Source: Limonium bicolor
Lineage: Eukaryota > Streptophyta > Magnoliopsida > Caryophyllales > Plumbaginaceae
NCBI GenBank assembly: GCA_023374045.1
Contig: CM041777.1
Location: 460,751,827-460,815,826, forward strand
Length of the DNA: 64,000 nucleotides
Direction: 5' to 3'
Of this stretch, positions 10,176-20,225 are shown in pieces. Within the stretch, counting starts at the first letter, position 1. The number at the start of each line of letters is the position of its first letter. Both the position numbers and the translations under genes were made by a program. The notes beneath the pieces are model-generated. The model searched no databases. It worked only from the letters and a program-made list of their open reading frames with translations, and had not been told where the DNA came from.

Positions 10176-10718
10176 TCTTCTAAAACCTAAGTAGTTAAAC
10201 TCACCCCCAAGCTCGTCATAAGCCCTGATTTATACCATTTCTTTCAGGCTCGTCATAAGCCCTGGGCTTTTGAACATTTTTCTTTCGGGCATGTTAAAGC
10301 ATCGACTTGCATTTGCACGTTAGGTTCTTGACACCTTAGATGCCCGACGTAGTTTATTTAGGTTTCTGACACCTTAGTTGCTTAACATAGTTTATTCAGG
10401 TTCCCGACACCTTAGATGCTTGGAGGAGTTGGTTTGGTGGTGAAAATAAGTCCCCTATCTTTGTGTCAACTCCTTAGGAAGTAACAACTAGTGGGAAGTG
10501 GCAATAATTCCCCTTGGTAAACTAGAATGTATCCCCGCACACTAGTTTTTTTTTTTTTTGGGGGGGGGGTAATGGCAATAAGTCCGCACATTGTCCAACC
10601 AGGAGCATTGGCATGGGTTTTGGTCTCCAGATGCACCAAACATCTTTTGCATATCATCCTCATATCATCTTCATCTACATGTCATTCGCATATCATCCAC
10701 ATTTGCACTCCATTCTTT
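10176..10718. other. Repeat-derived non-coding stretch with poly-T/poly-G run
   Basis: It holds two copies of CTCGTCATAAGCCCTG (near 10213 and 10249) and three diverged units of the following minisatellite (near 10322, 10360 and 10398). A run of about 14 T followed by 10 G lies near 10546-10570, then GTAATGGCAATAAGTCC, which is similar to text at 10500. No gene is seen. It probably belongs to the same old element as the arrays at 10720-11205 and 26103-26345. Confidence 0.6.
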
Positions 10719-10719
10719 A

Positions 10720-11205
10720 CAGGTTCCCGACACCTTAGATGCTCGACGTATTTATCCATTTTTTAGGTTCCCGATTCCTTAGAATGCTCAGTGTATTTCA
10801 TTCACTTTTAGGTTCCCGAGACCTTAGATGCTCGGCGTATTTCATTCACTCTTAGGTTCCCAACAACTTAGACGCTCGGCGTATTTCGTTCACTTTTAGG
10901 TTCCCGACTCCTTTAAATGCTAGGTGCATTTTGTTCACTTTTAGGTTCCCGACACCTTATATGCTCGACATATTTCATTCTCTCTTAGGTTCCCGACCCC
11001 TTAGATGCTCGGTGTATTTCATTCACTCTTAGGTTCCCGAAACCTTAGATGGTCGGCGTATTTCATTCACTTTTAGGTTCCCGACACCGTAGATGCTCGA
11101 CGTATATCATTCACCTTTAGGTTCCTGACACCCAAGATGCTCGGCGTATTTTGTTCAATTTTAGGTTTCCGACACCTTAGATGCTCGGTGTAATCAATTC
11201 ATTCA
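10720..11205. repeat. 44-bp minisatellite, 11 units
   Basis: The unit AGGTTCCCGACACCTTAGAT-GCTCGGCGTATTTCATTCAC-TTTT recurs every 43-45 bp with roughly 10-20 percent divergence. Starts are near 10720, 10763, 10808, 10853, 10897, 10941, 10986, 11030, 11074, 11118 and 11162. Arrays like this are known between pol and the 3' LTR of Tat/Ogre-type gypsy elements, and that is my preferred reading. Confidence 0.88.
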
Positions 11206-12431
11206 TAGAACAACACGACAACATCTTTACAGGTAGTAAGCACATCAGAATTGCTCGATGACATTCCAAACAAACTTTATTTTTACAGGTAGTCGATGTG
11301 AAATACCCCGGACTTAAATATGGTGATTTAATTATTCTAATATGGTATTTAAGGCCTAATAGTTCCTAAAGAATATTGGTGAAGAACGTAAAACCAAAAG
11401 GAAAGAGAAAACGCATAAAAAGCACCAAATGTAAAACGTGTGCTACGTAACCATAGGAGGTATATGACCTCGACTAGGATCCTAGATGGATTCCTAAGGC
11501 TTAATTATGCCTAAATAACATGTGGGAATAAATCCCGAAGAAACGGGTCCATATAATGGGTTAAAAACGCAAACGAAGTCCTAAAGCACGTTTTTTGAGA
11601 AAACCCGAAAACTTGACTTTAAGTGGTTAAATGGACTCGTAAAAATTATAGTTGGTCATATAAATATAATTAAATATTAATGAAGGTTAAGAGCCATTAA
11701 AATTATATAAAGGAGAAAAAATCCGGAAAACGGGCCCGATTAGTGAATAGTGCCAAACGGGAAAATTAGGAGCGTTTCTTGCAAAAAGATGAAAACGCCC
11801 CTCCCTAGCTAATTAATGGGGGTCGGTTTTTAGAGTGTCCAGCACTCTCCCCTCTCTTAATAAATAACTAGCTAATTGCTAGTAGAAGACTAAAGCTAAA
11901 AAGCAAAAAAGTAAACAAATACCCTTACTTTCCCTCTCTCTCTCCTCTCTCTCTCCTCTCACTCTCATTTCTCTCCCCCTCTTAGCCGTATTCCACCCTC
12001 TCTCTGCCGATTTCTCTCTTCTTCTCCCCCTTGCTAGCGATTTCTTCAGCCCTCTCATGGCTGCCCACCTTTCTTTGCTTGCCTAAGCTACACCAAAGCC
12101 CCAAATCAAAAACTAATTACATATTCTTGCTCCTCTCATCAAGGGCTACCTTTCCCTCTTTTTGAAATCTCAAATGGATGAAGTTGACCACCATGGGTAT
12201 AGCACCATTGAAAAAGAAAATAAGATTTTATGGAGCTAGGGAGTCTCCTCTGTCATTTAAGGTAAGAAAAAGCACAAAATTCCAATATTTCCACCATACC
12301 TTGCTCAGCCGGTTTTGGCTTCTTAAGCACCTTGTTTTTCTTCCTTGTATGAGCAATGAATCAAGCTTCAAAAGCTTAGTGGGAGCCCTCCTTTGATTCA
12401 TGACCAAAACCCCATTTTAGGGTTCCAAGGG

Positions 12432-15100
12432 TGTAACACCCTGGATTTTACCTCAAATGACAGCTTATGAAAATACAAATCCAACGGCGCAGACGGAATT
12501 AAAAACGGACTTCAAACGAGCCCTAAAAGTGCAAAACGGTATTAGTCCGAACTTGCGTCCGGACATTGAACGTTCGGACACAAGCCGAAGAAGATAAAAC
12601 TGTGAAAAGCTCCAGTCCGAACTTGTGTCCAGACATTGAAGTTCGGACACAAGTCGAGTTTCAAAATCCCAAAAATTCTTACGCTCGTGTCCGGACGTTG
12701 GTCCGAACTTGCAAGTTCGGACGTAAGTCGAGACTTGCAAGTCGAACTCGTCCTCGCATGCTGTCTGAACTTTGAAGTTCGGACAGAAGTCCGGACACGA
12801 TCAAAACAGCGAATTCTTTTAATCTTCTCGGGGCAAGTCTGAACATTGAAGTCTGGATGGACGTTCGGACACGTCCCGAGGTGTATTTTCAAAATGCAAC
12901 AGAGTTGCAAAAACCACCAAAACACTGGAAGAGTCAATATCAATACATAGCAAAACTTGTTAGCAACATTTAAAGCTGTAAACTCCATATGAGCTCATCT
13001 AAAACAATATATAGATTGCTTAACAAGGTTTTCTAAGCCAGAAAAAGTAAATGTTGAGTATTAAGCCAAATACATAACCTCAATTGCAGCGGAAAACAAA
13101 ATCCTCCAGGGTATTACTGCCACACCCAATTCCCATGGGTGCTTAGGCTAATGAACTTATTAAAACCACAACAACAAAGGTTAACTCAAAAACCAACATA
13201 TGCGAAAGCTGAAATAATGACCAAAATGTAAAATCTTAGAAAACAGTATAACAATTCTTAACCACTGTACTTTAAACATTGTCTCAATAACTCTTAATCT
13301 CCTAAACTAGGTGAGTGCGCAATCCCGATCCCCAACTTAATCATCCATACCTGCGATCATAAAACCATAGACAAAACACAGAAAGGATCGCACAAATCAG
13401 AAAAACTGAGTAAACTCTACCTCAATCTGTAAAATACGTTTTAGAAACTCGTTTGCCAGTTAACAATCAGATGAGAATGTTTGTTGAACAATTGATAAAT
13501 TTCCAGAAATTGTAATAACACCAAAACTGCAATAGGGAGCTTTCAACAGGAGTTAATTTGCAACACCAATCACGGGATCACCTATGGGATCCCAAACAAC
13601 AACACAAGGACAGTCACCTATGGGACCGTCAAACAACCACCTTAACCTAAGTCCTTAAGTGTGCACACCCCCTATGAAACAGTAGTAACATAGAGTAGAT
13701 CAGAGGGCTTAACTGCAACAATGTGTGCAGCGTAAATAATAACAATGGGGAGCACCTGTGGGCTCCAAACAGAAGAACACATCCTGTGAAAGACTCCCAA
13801 AATCCAGAACCGAAATACCACAGCACAATCCAATTCTTCTAATACCAAAACGTGGGAAACAAGCCCAAATTTCCAAACCACAACTGAGAGTCCACAAAAG
13901 CACAACAAAATCTTTTTCTAATCGTTTTGCAAAACATCAGTCAAATAACATTGAGCATAGAATTTACCTGAAGAATCAATCCACTGTAAGACCTCAACTC
14001 CACAGAACTATTGGTAGCACCCGTCGACGTCACCAGCGTATAGGTAAATAAAATCAAATCAAGAACCATCAAAACAATGAACAGAAAAATTATACCCAAC
14101 TACGTAGAACACATTACCTAATAATTCGCTAACTGGCACCAGGGAATTGATTAGACCTCGTCGGTACTAGCGTGCAATCGTCAACAGCTTGAAGAAGGTA
14201 GATTATATTTAGCGTGGTGTAATGGCGTGAATTTGGAGAAGTTGGAAGAAGAAAAGCGTAGCGGCGGTGTGAAGAGGATGAAGAATAGTGAAGGAAATCA
14301 GTCTTTAAATAGAATTGATTATATAATAAAGAGAAATACACTAATTAAGGCTTTATATTAAAAGGAAGGTGATTTAAATAACTGGGAAGGAGTTCTAGCT
14401 ATTAGTATTTAAAATATTTGCAGAAGATAGATATCGTTAAGTTAGGAAGGTTAGTAAAAGAAAATCTGTGATGTAATTTGAGAAGGAATACATCATGAAT
14501 CAGATAATCAGTAAAACGCAGTTGACCGTTGTATTAAAATAAGGATGAGAACAAATATCGAGGAGGTAATTATTAAACAATCACTAAAAAGGAATAAGTT
14601 AGAAGTAATTATTGTAAATAGGCTAAACATTTAGCAGAAAGGGAAGACAATTACGTTAAAGAGACAAGTCCAAAATACCATTATTGGAATTACTGAGAGA
14701 AGAATGAGGAGGGTTAGTAAATAATAAATTAAGTAGTCAAATTGGATATGAACTCTCGAAATTAAATAATTACAAGGAGAAAGTCAAATCGAATTTGAAC
14801 TCTGGGGATTTAGAATTCAAAGGTTTGGAAAGAAGATTCCAGAATTATATTTTGAAATTCGAATAACGGAAGGAAGTTAGAAAGATGAAGTAATATTTAA
14901 ATAGTATAATATCTGAGATATAGCTAGGGTCAATAATGGCCAAAACGTTACAAGTAATTGTAAACATTTTAAGGATAATGATTAATTCGGAAAAAGGATG
15001 TCGTTTAATTCCCTGGGCCACCTTAATATTATTGTGACGGACCTATACTTTCTTACTATATATTATACTATTCCTAGCTTGGAATTTCATGGGTATTTCA
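12432..15100 (-). repeat. 3' LTR of E2 (2669 bp)
   Basis: Plus-strand ends are TGTAACACCCTGG and GGGTATTTCA. It pairs with 20226-22900 over its whole length. It contains a GTCCGAAC hairpin cluster (12545-12880) and a repeated CACCTATGGGA(T/C)C block near 13575-13650. Open frames inside it recur in both LTRs but resemble no known protein. Confidence 0.93.
12545..12880. repeat. Cluster of GTCCGAACTT / AAGTTCGGAC hairpins in the E2 3' LTR
   Basis: At least five inverted repeats are seen. The clearest is the perfect 22-bp palindrome 12701-12722 (GTCCGAACTTGCAAGTTCGGAC, given in two arms of 11). Another at 12763-12784 has one arm change (GTCTGAAC). Surrounding units share CTTGTGTCC / GGACACAAG arms. 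Confidence 0.85.
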
Positions 15101-15120
15101 TCTCATCCCTTTAAAAGAAA
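15101..15120 (-). other. Polypurine tract of E2
   Basis: On the minus strand a purine-rich stretch (CTTTTAAAGGGATGAGA) lies directly before the TGAAATACCC start of the 3' LTR. This is where plus-strand DNA synthesis would be primed. Confidence 0.7.
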
Positions 15121-15203
15121 GCTTCGCCCTCAAAGCTAAAACTCATCCATACGGCGAAAACTGCTAACTAGATACTAATTTGTGTGGTTACCTGATCGAA
15201 GAG

Positions 15204-15720
15204 CTATGGGTACTTCTTCTTCATCTCCCCCTCTACCTCCCACATAGCCTCTTCGGTTCCATGATTAGACCATAGGACTTTGACCATGCGGATGGACTTC
15301 AATCGGGTCTCCCTGGTCTTAGTGTCCATTACTCTAATGGGATACTCCTCATAGGATAGGTTCTGCTCTAGATCCAGGACCTCTGGTTGCAGCACATGCG
15401 AAGGGTCGGGAATGTATCTCTTCAACTGGGACACATGGAACACATTGTGATCTTTCTCCAGCTCACTAGGGAGTGCTGGATGGTACGCCACCTCTCCATC
15501 CTCTCTAAGATCTCATATGGTCCAACGAACTTGGGATTGAGCTTCCCTTTCTTCCCGAACCTGGTTACCCCTATCACAGGAGATACCTTCAAAATACTCT
15601 GTCTCCCACCTCGAACTCAACCGGTCTGCACTTGAGGTCGGCATAGGACTTCTGCCTGTCCTGAGCTGCCTTCATCTAACTCTGAATCACCCGGACTTGC
15701 TCCATAGTCTCCTCTATCAA
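15204..15720 (-). pseudogene. E2 integrase C-terminus and chromodomain
   Basis: Frame 15491-15204 reads HNVFHVSQLKRYIPDPSHVL, then EEYPIRVMDTKTRETRLKS, VKVLWSNHG, EEAMWEVEGEMKKKYP and a stop. This is the chromodomain typical of Del/Tekay chromoviruses, which binds modified histone tails and steers integration to heterochromatin. Between 15491 and 15720 the GPY/F region (VGPYEIL-like text) is readable but frame-broken. Confidence 0.85.
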
Positions 15721-16400
15721 CTGTGGCCCCAAAACAACAGTCTCGCTAATGTCGCTCCAGCACAATGGTGTTCTGCACATTCTCCCATATAGAGCCTCGT
15801 AAGGAGCCATCTTGATGCTGGTGTGATAACTGTTGTTGTACGAAAATTCCACCAAGTGCAGCATATCAGCCATGAACCCTGGAAGTCCATCGCACATGCA
15901 TGAAGCATGTCCTTCAAGGTCTGGATGGTCCTCTCGGCCTGACCATCAGTGGCTAGATGAAATGTAGTACTTAACTTTAGCTTGGTGCCCACCGCCTTTT
16001 GAAATTGCTGCCAGAAATGAGCTAAAAACCTCGAGTCTTTGTTTGAAATGATGGTCTCAGGTACTCCATGATATCTCACCACGTTTCTGATGTAGGCATC
16101 CACTAACTGACTCATAGACCACGTATTCTTCATGGGTATGAACCGTGTAGACTTAGTAAGTCGGTCCACTATCACCCAGATCTGATTGACTCCTCCCTTC
16201 GCTGGTGGTAAACCCATCATGAAATCCATTGAAATGGAGTCCCACTTCACTTCGGGACCTCCAGCAGGTTATCATCTAGTCATCCTCATTCTCTTATGTT
16301 CAAATTTGACCTTCTGACAGGTAAGGCACTTCGACACAAATTATGCCACTTCCCTCTTCATCTTAGGCCACCAAAACTTCTTCTTCAAGTCCTTATACAA
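15676..16400 (-). pseudogene. E2 integrase core
   Basis: Frame 16250-15717 starts at MKWDSISMDFMMGLPPAKGG, with the first catalytic Asp. It runs through VIVDRLTKSTRFIPMKNTW to ISNKDSRF, where the second catalytic Asp of the usual SDxD motif is Asn. It then passes through FHLATDGQAERTIQ, with the catalytic Glu. Frame 15897-15676 continues with FSYNNSYHTSIKMAPYEALYG. The zinc-binding region (CLTCQKVKFEHKR-like) lies near 16270-16400 with a stop codon in between. The frame changes near 15880. Confidence 0.87.
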
Positions 16401-16507
16401 TTTATCACCACCAGGATGAACCGAATAGGGAGTATTATGGGCCTCCCTCATCAGTCTCTCCTTTACCTCTGCACACCCCTGAGGTACACACCATCGGCCT
16501 CTAAATC

Positions 16508-17185
16508 TCAGGCTGCCGTCACTGTGGATCTCGAAGCCCTCTGCTTACCTTCCTTCATCTTTTCTCTAATACGCTCTAACTTTACATCTCCGGGCTGCCC
16601 TTTGAGTATCTCTCCATAGATATCGGAAGAGACACTCATGTGGTACAACCTCACTTCTTGCTCTACGCCTCCAGACTCCATCACCTCCAGGTTCAGTCTC
16701 TGAAAGTCACGAACTAGTTCGTCTAGAAGAACCCACATCGAATTCACAGAATGACTCTTCTTCCTGCTCAGAGCATCGGCCACCAGATTAGACTTCCCTT
16801 CATGATATAAAATCTCCAAGTCATAATCCTTGATCAATTTCAACCATCTCCTCTGCCTCATATTAAGTTCCTTCTGAGTGAAGATGTACTTGAGGCTCTT
16901 GTGGTCAGTGTAGATCTTACAGGAGACACCGTAGAGGTAGTGCCTCCAGATCTTAAGGGCGAAAACCACTACTGCTAGTTCCAAGTCGTGCGTTAGGTAT
17001 CTGGTCTCGTACTCTTTCAACTGCCTCGACGCATAAGCTATGACTTTCCCGTGCTGCATCAAGACACACCCTAACCCATACTGGAAGCGTCGCTGAAAAC
17101 CTCGAATCCATCTGTCCCTGAGGGCAAAGTTAACACTGGGGATGTGGTCAACCTCTCCTTCAACATCTGGAACGCCTTCTCGCAA
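16508..17185 (-). pseudogene. E2 RNase H
   Basis: The recognisable part starts [20 protein letters not shown] (about 17075) and includes [19 protein letters not shown] (catalytic Glu), [17 protein letters not shown] (Asp) and [12 protein letters not shown] (Asp). It ends in the integrase N-terminal linker. The first about 35 residues of the frame are out of register. The true upstream text lies in the RT frame, so one frameshift separates the two near 17075. Confidence 0.87.
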
Positions 17186-18090
17186 TCATCGTCCCACTGA
17201 AATTTGGTTACCTTCTTCATGAGGTTTGTGAGGGGTCTAGCAATCTTCGAGAAATTCTTCACAAATATCCTGTAGTATCCTGCTAGACCCAAGAAACTAT
17301 GAACCTCTGTCAGGTTGCTCGGTCTCGGCCACTCTTTCACTGCTTGGATCTTGGCCGGATCCACTGAGATTCCCTTCTTGGTAACGATGTGGCCTAGAAA
17401 TGCCACTCGATCCAACCAAAAGTCGCACTTAGATATCTTGGCGTAAAGCTGTTGCTCTCTCAAGATCTGTAGGACTGATCTCAGGTGCTCCTCATGCTCT
17501 TCCTTATCCTTGGAGTAGATGAGGATATTGTCAATAAATACCACCACAAAACGGTCTAGATATGGGTTGAAGATCTGGTTCATGAGGTCCATGAATACAG
17601 CCGGCGCATTCGTTAATCCAAAGGGCATCACCAGGAACTCAAAGTGCCCATATCTGGTCCTGAAGGCAGTCTTCGGGATGTCCTTCTCTGCAACACGAAG
17701 CTGGTGGTATCCCGACCTCAGGTCTATCTTGGAAAAGACTCCTGCACCCTGAAGCTGATCGAAGAGGTCGTCGATTCTTGGCAAGGGGTACCGGTTCTTC
17801 ACAGTGATCTGGTTCAGATCCCGGTAGTCTATGCACAACCTCATGCTCCCATCCTTCTTCTTTACAAACAAGACAAGAGCGCCCCAAGGTGATACACTCG
17901 GGCGAATGTATCCCTTCTCCAATGATTCCTCCAGTTGGACTTTCAGTTCTTTCAGTTCTGATGGCGCCATGCGGTACGGGGCCTTGGAGATAGGCGCTGC
18001 TCCAGGCACGAGGTCGACGCTGAACTGCACCTCCCTGTCTGGCGGCATGCCAGGAATCTCATCTGGAAAGACGTCAGAGAATTCATTCAC
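17071..18090 (-). pseudogene. E2 reverse transcriptase (long open frame, catalytic Asp lost)
   Basis: The frame is 339 codons: [110 protein letters not shown] and [11 protein letters not shown]. It enters RNase H at [11 protein letters not shown], then shifts frame. It is complete for the RT fingers, palm and thumb. The catalytic box is FIDN instead of FIDD, the same substitution as in E1, so this enzyme should be inactive although its frame is open. Confidence 0.92.
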
Positions 18091-18132
18091 CGCTCGAATC
18101 TCTTCTAATATACTAGACGTTCGGCTCAGGTC

Positions 18133-18600
18133 CTAGACATGGCAAAGGTATGCCTGTTGTCCCTTCCTCACTTGGGAGAGGATCGTCATGGCTGAGACTA
18201 CCTTTACTCTTGGCTTCTTCTCCGCGCTACTGTAGGAGACTCTTTGGCCCGATGGTCCTCTCAGGATGATCTTCTGCTCTCCACAATCGATCTTCCCCTT
18301 ATACTTGCTTAGCCAGTCCATCCCCAGGATGATGTCGAAGTCGGGGAGGATGAACTGGATCAGGTCAGTTACAAATGTTTCCCCCTTTATGTCTACCCCC
18401 ACATCTTTTAATACATGATTGCAAGAGATAACCCACCCTGAGGGTATAGATACTGCTATGGTAGGGGACTCACAAGTTACTAGACCCAGTTCCTTAACAA
18501 AATTCTCAAAAATAACGAGTACGAATCTCTAGTATCAAACAAAACACGAGCAGAAGTACCATTAACAGAAAAGGTACCTGCTAACACCTCTGCTCCGGCC
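18133..18600 (-). pseudogene. E2 aspartic protease (frameshifted)
   Basis: 18600-18500 reads AGTFSVNGTSARVLFDT, the retropepsin active-site strand, and then changes frame. Frame 18402-18133 continues MGVDIKGETFVTDLIQF, DFDIILGMDWLSKYKGKIDC and IILRGPSGQRVSYSS, the second half of the protease. It lies about 280 bp after the zinc knuckles, the normal spacing, in contrast with E1 where AlkB intervenes. Confidence 0.85.
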
Positions 18601-19758
18601 TCAGCCTCGGCCCGGATCATAACGTTGATCCTCCCTGAGCCTGATTGTTGCCCCGGTTCTCCCCTTGACCTCGGTTGCCTCCATTTCCACCCCCGCCGCT
18701 ACCACGTTGGGGAGCATCCCCGCTGGTTCTGGTGTTGATCTCTGCCTCGAGGCTGGGAGTCTGCTGGTCTGTAGGCCCGATCTCCGCCATCCCCCCTCTG
18801 CTGAGCGCCTCCCTGAGGGCTCTGGAAGCACTCAAAAGCTCTGTGGCCCTTCCTGCCACACCGAAAGCACGCCACCAGGTTTCCTTCACAGTCTTTCCTC
18901 GGGTGGTCCTTGTGGCATCTCCTGCAGTGGAAGTGCCTGTCTCGCCCAGTCTCTCCCCTCTGAACCTGACCCTGGGGTCTATCATTCCTCCTCTGGTCAT
19001 TCCTCTAGCTCCCGTCGAACCTCCTCCGGTCATCGGAGTTATGCCTCCACCTCTTCTCCTGGTTGGGCCTCTGATGTCAGTCGTCATGAATCCGGGACTC
19101 CTCCATGTCCTCCGTCTTCCTCTTCTGACCCACCTGGACCTCCCTCCTCTTCTGCTGCACCCTAAACAGATTAGCAGCCTTTCCATAAGCATTCTGAAGG
19201 GTAGGTATCGTCAGCACGCTCAAAGCCTCCTGGAGGCTCCAGTTGAGTCCTCCTACAAACTTCTGCACCTTTGATGCTTCATCCGGGACCATCGTCGGTG
19301 CGAACCTCGCCAGCTCGAGAAACTTGGAGTGATACTCCTTCACGCTCCGGGTCTGCTGCTTGAGTTCAGAGAACTCTAGATATTTCTGCATTCGGACATG
19401 CTCGGGGTAGAACCCCCGTTCGCCTCCTTCAATGCTTCCCATCCGAAATTGGGACCCGCCAGAAGAGCGTCCTTGTTGGCAGACCACTAGATGTCAGCCT
19501 TGCTCTTAAAGTAATAAACTGCAGCATTCACTCGCCGGTCAGCAGGGCAATTGACCGCCTCGAAGATTTTGTCGAACTCTCGCAACAATCTTCCAGTAAT
19601 ACTGGGTCTTCCTCCCCCTTGAATGCAGTCAGTTTCAGATGGGCGATCCTTTTCGTGTAATCCTCTGGCACATTGTCTCACTGGGCTTGGCATTGCACAA
19701 TTTGGCCCAGGTTCAAGGCTAGCTCCTGGAGTTGTCTCATTGGGTCATTGGCTGCCAT
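18601..19758 (-). pseudogene. E2 gag (capsid and zinc knuckles), frameshifted
   Basis: The start is probably ATG at 19758 (MAANDPMRQLQELALNLGQ), followed by an early stop. 19693-19487 and 19487-19077 contain capsid text: ERGFYPEHVRMQKYLEFSEL, VKEYHSKFLELARFAP, VQKFVGGLNWSLQEAL. Near 18830-18920 two knuckles are readable: C-x2-C-x3-H-x4-C (CRRCHKDHPRKDC) and CFRCGRKGHRAFEC. A Gly/Arg/Gln-rich tail follows. Frame 19192-18617 on the same strand is mostly an out-of-register shadow. Confidence 0.82.
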
Positions 19759-19943
19759 GATAGTTCTTCTGCTTCGACTTCTGGTGTTGTAGAAGAAGTT
19801 CAATCGGTCTGCCAGTCTACCCTACTCAAGGTGGACTCCTGATTATGAGTCAAAAATTTAAAGGTTCTTTAAATGCCCCATAATGATCCCCCTTAGTTAT
19901 ACTACAGTCTCACTACCCCAATCCACGGGTAGACAATTCAGAT

Positions 19944-19946
19944 ATA

Positions 19947-19982
<36 letters not shown>

Positions 19983-20003
19983 TATATATATATATATATA
20001 TAT
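19944..20003. repeat. AT microsatellite in the E2 leader
   Basis: About 55 bp of (AT)n with one interrupting G lies between the PBS and gag. It is probably hypervariable. Confidence 0.9.
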
Positions 20004-20210
20004 AATAACAACTATAATACCAACATATAATTCACACATATTTGTAACTAGTAAGCAATATCCCCTGTATAATCTTTAAACACCACACATATGTCCAATA
20101 TAACTCAACAGCTCACAATATACAATATAATCCAACATAACTTTCCCAAACGGCTTATCCCCAAGTTTTTAATCCGATTTACTCAGATTTTATCTTATTT
20201 CAAAAACACG

Positions 20211-20222
20211 GCTCTGATACCA
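20211..20222 (-). other. Primer binding site of E2 (initiator tRNA-Met)
   Basis: The minus strand reads TGGTATCAGAGC, an exact complement to the tRNA-iMet 3' end, three bases after the 5' LTR end. Confidence 0.93.
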
Positions 20223-20225
20223 CCT

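Noticed and set aside
12465..12988. Overlapping open frames in the E2 LTR (and the same at 20259-20771)
   Set aside because: They are created by the GTCCGAAC hairpin repeats on both strands. No start context or domain, and they conflict with LTR identity.
18665..19274. Plus-strand frames of 166 and 199 codons opposite E2 gag
   Set aside because: Pro/Ser-rich shadows of the Gly/Arg-rich gag tail on the minus strand.
20211..20222. tRNA-like sequences near LTRs
   Set aside because: They are primer binding sites complementary to tRNA-iMet, not tRNA genes. No cloverleaf can be drawn around them.
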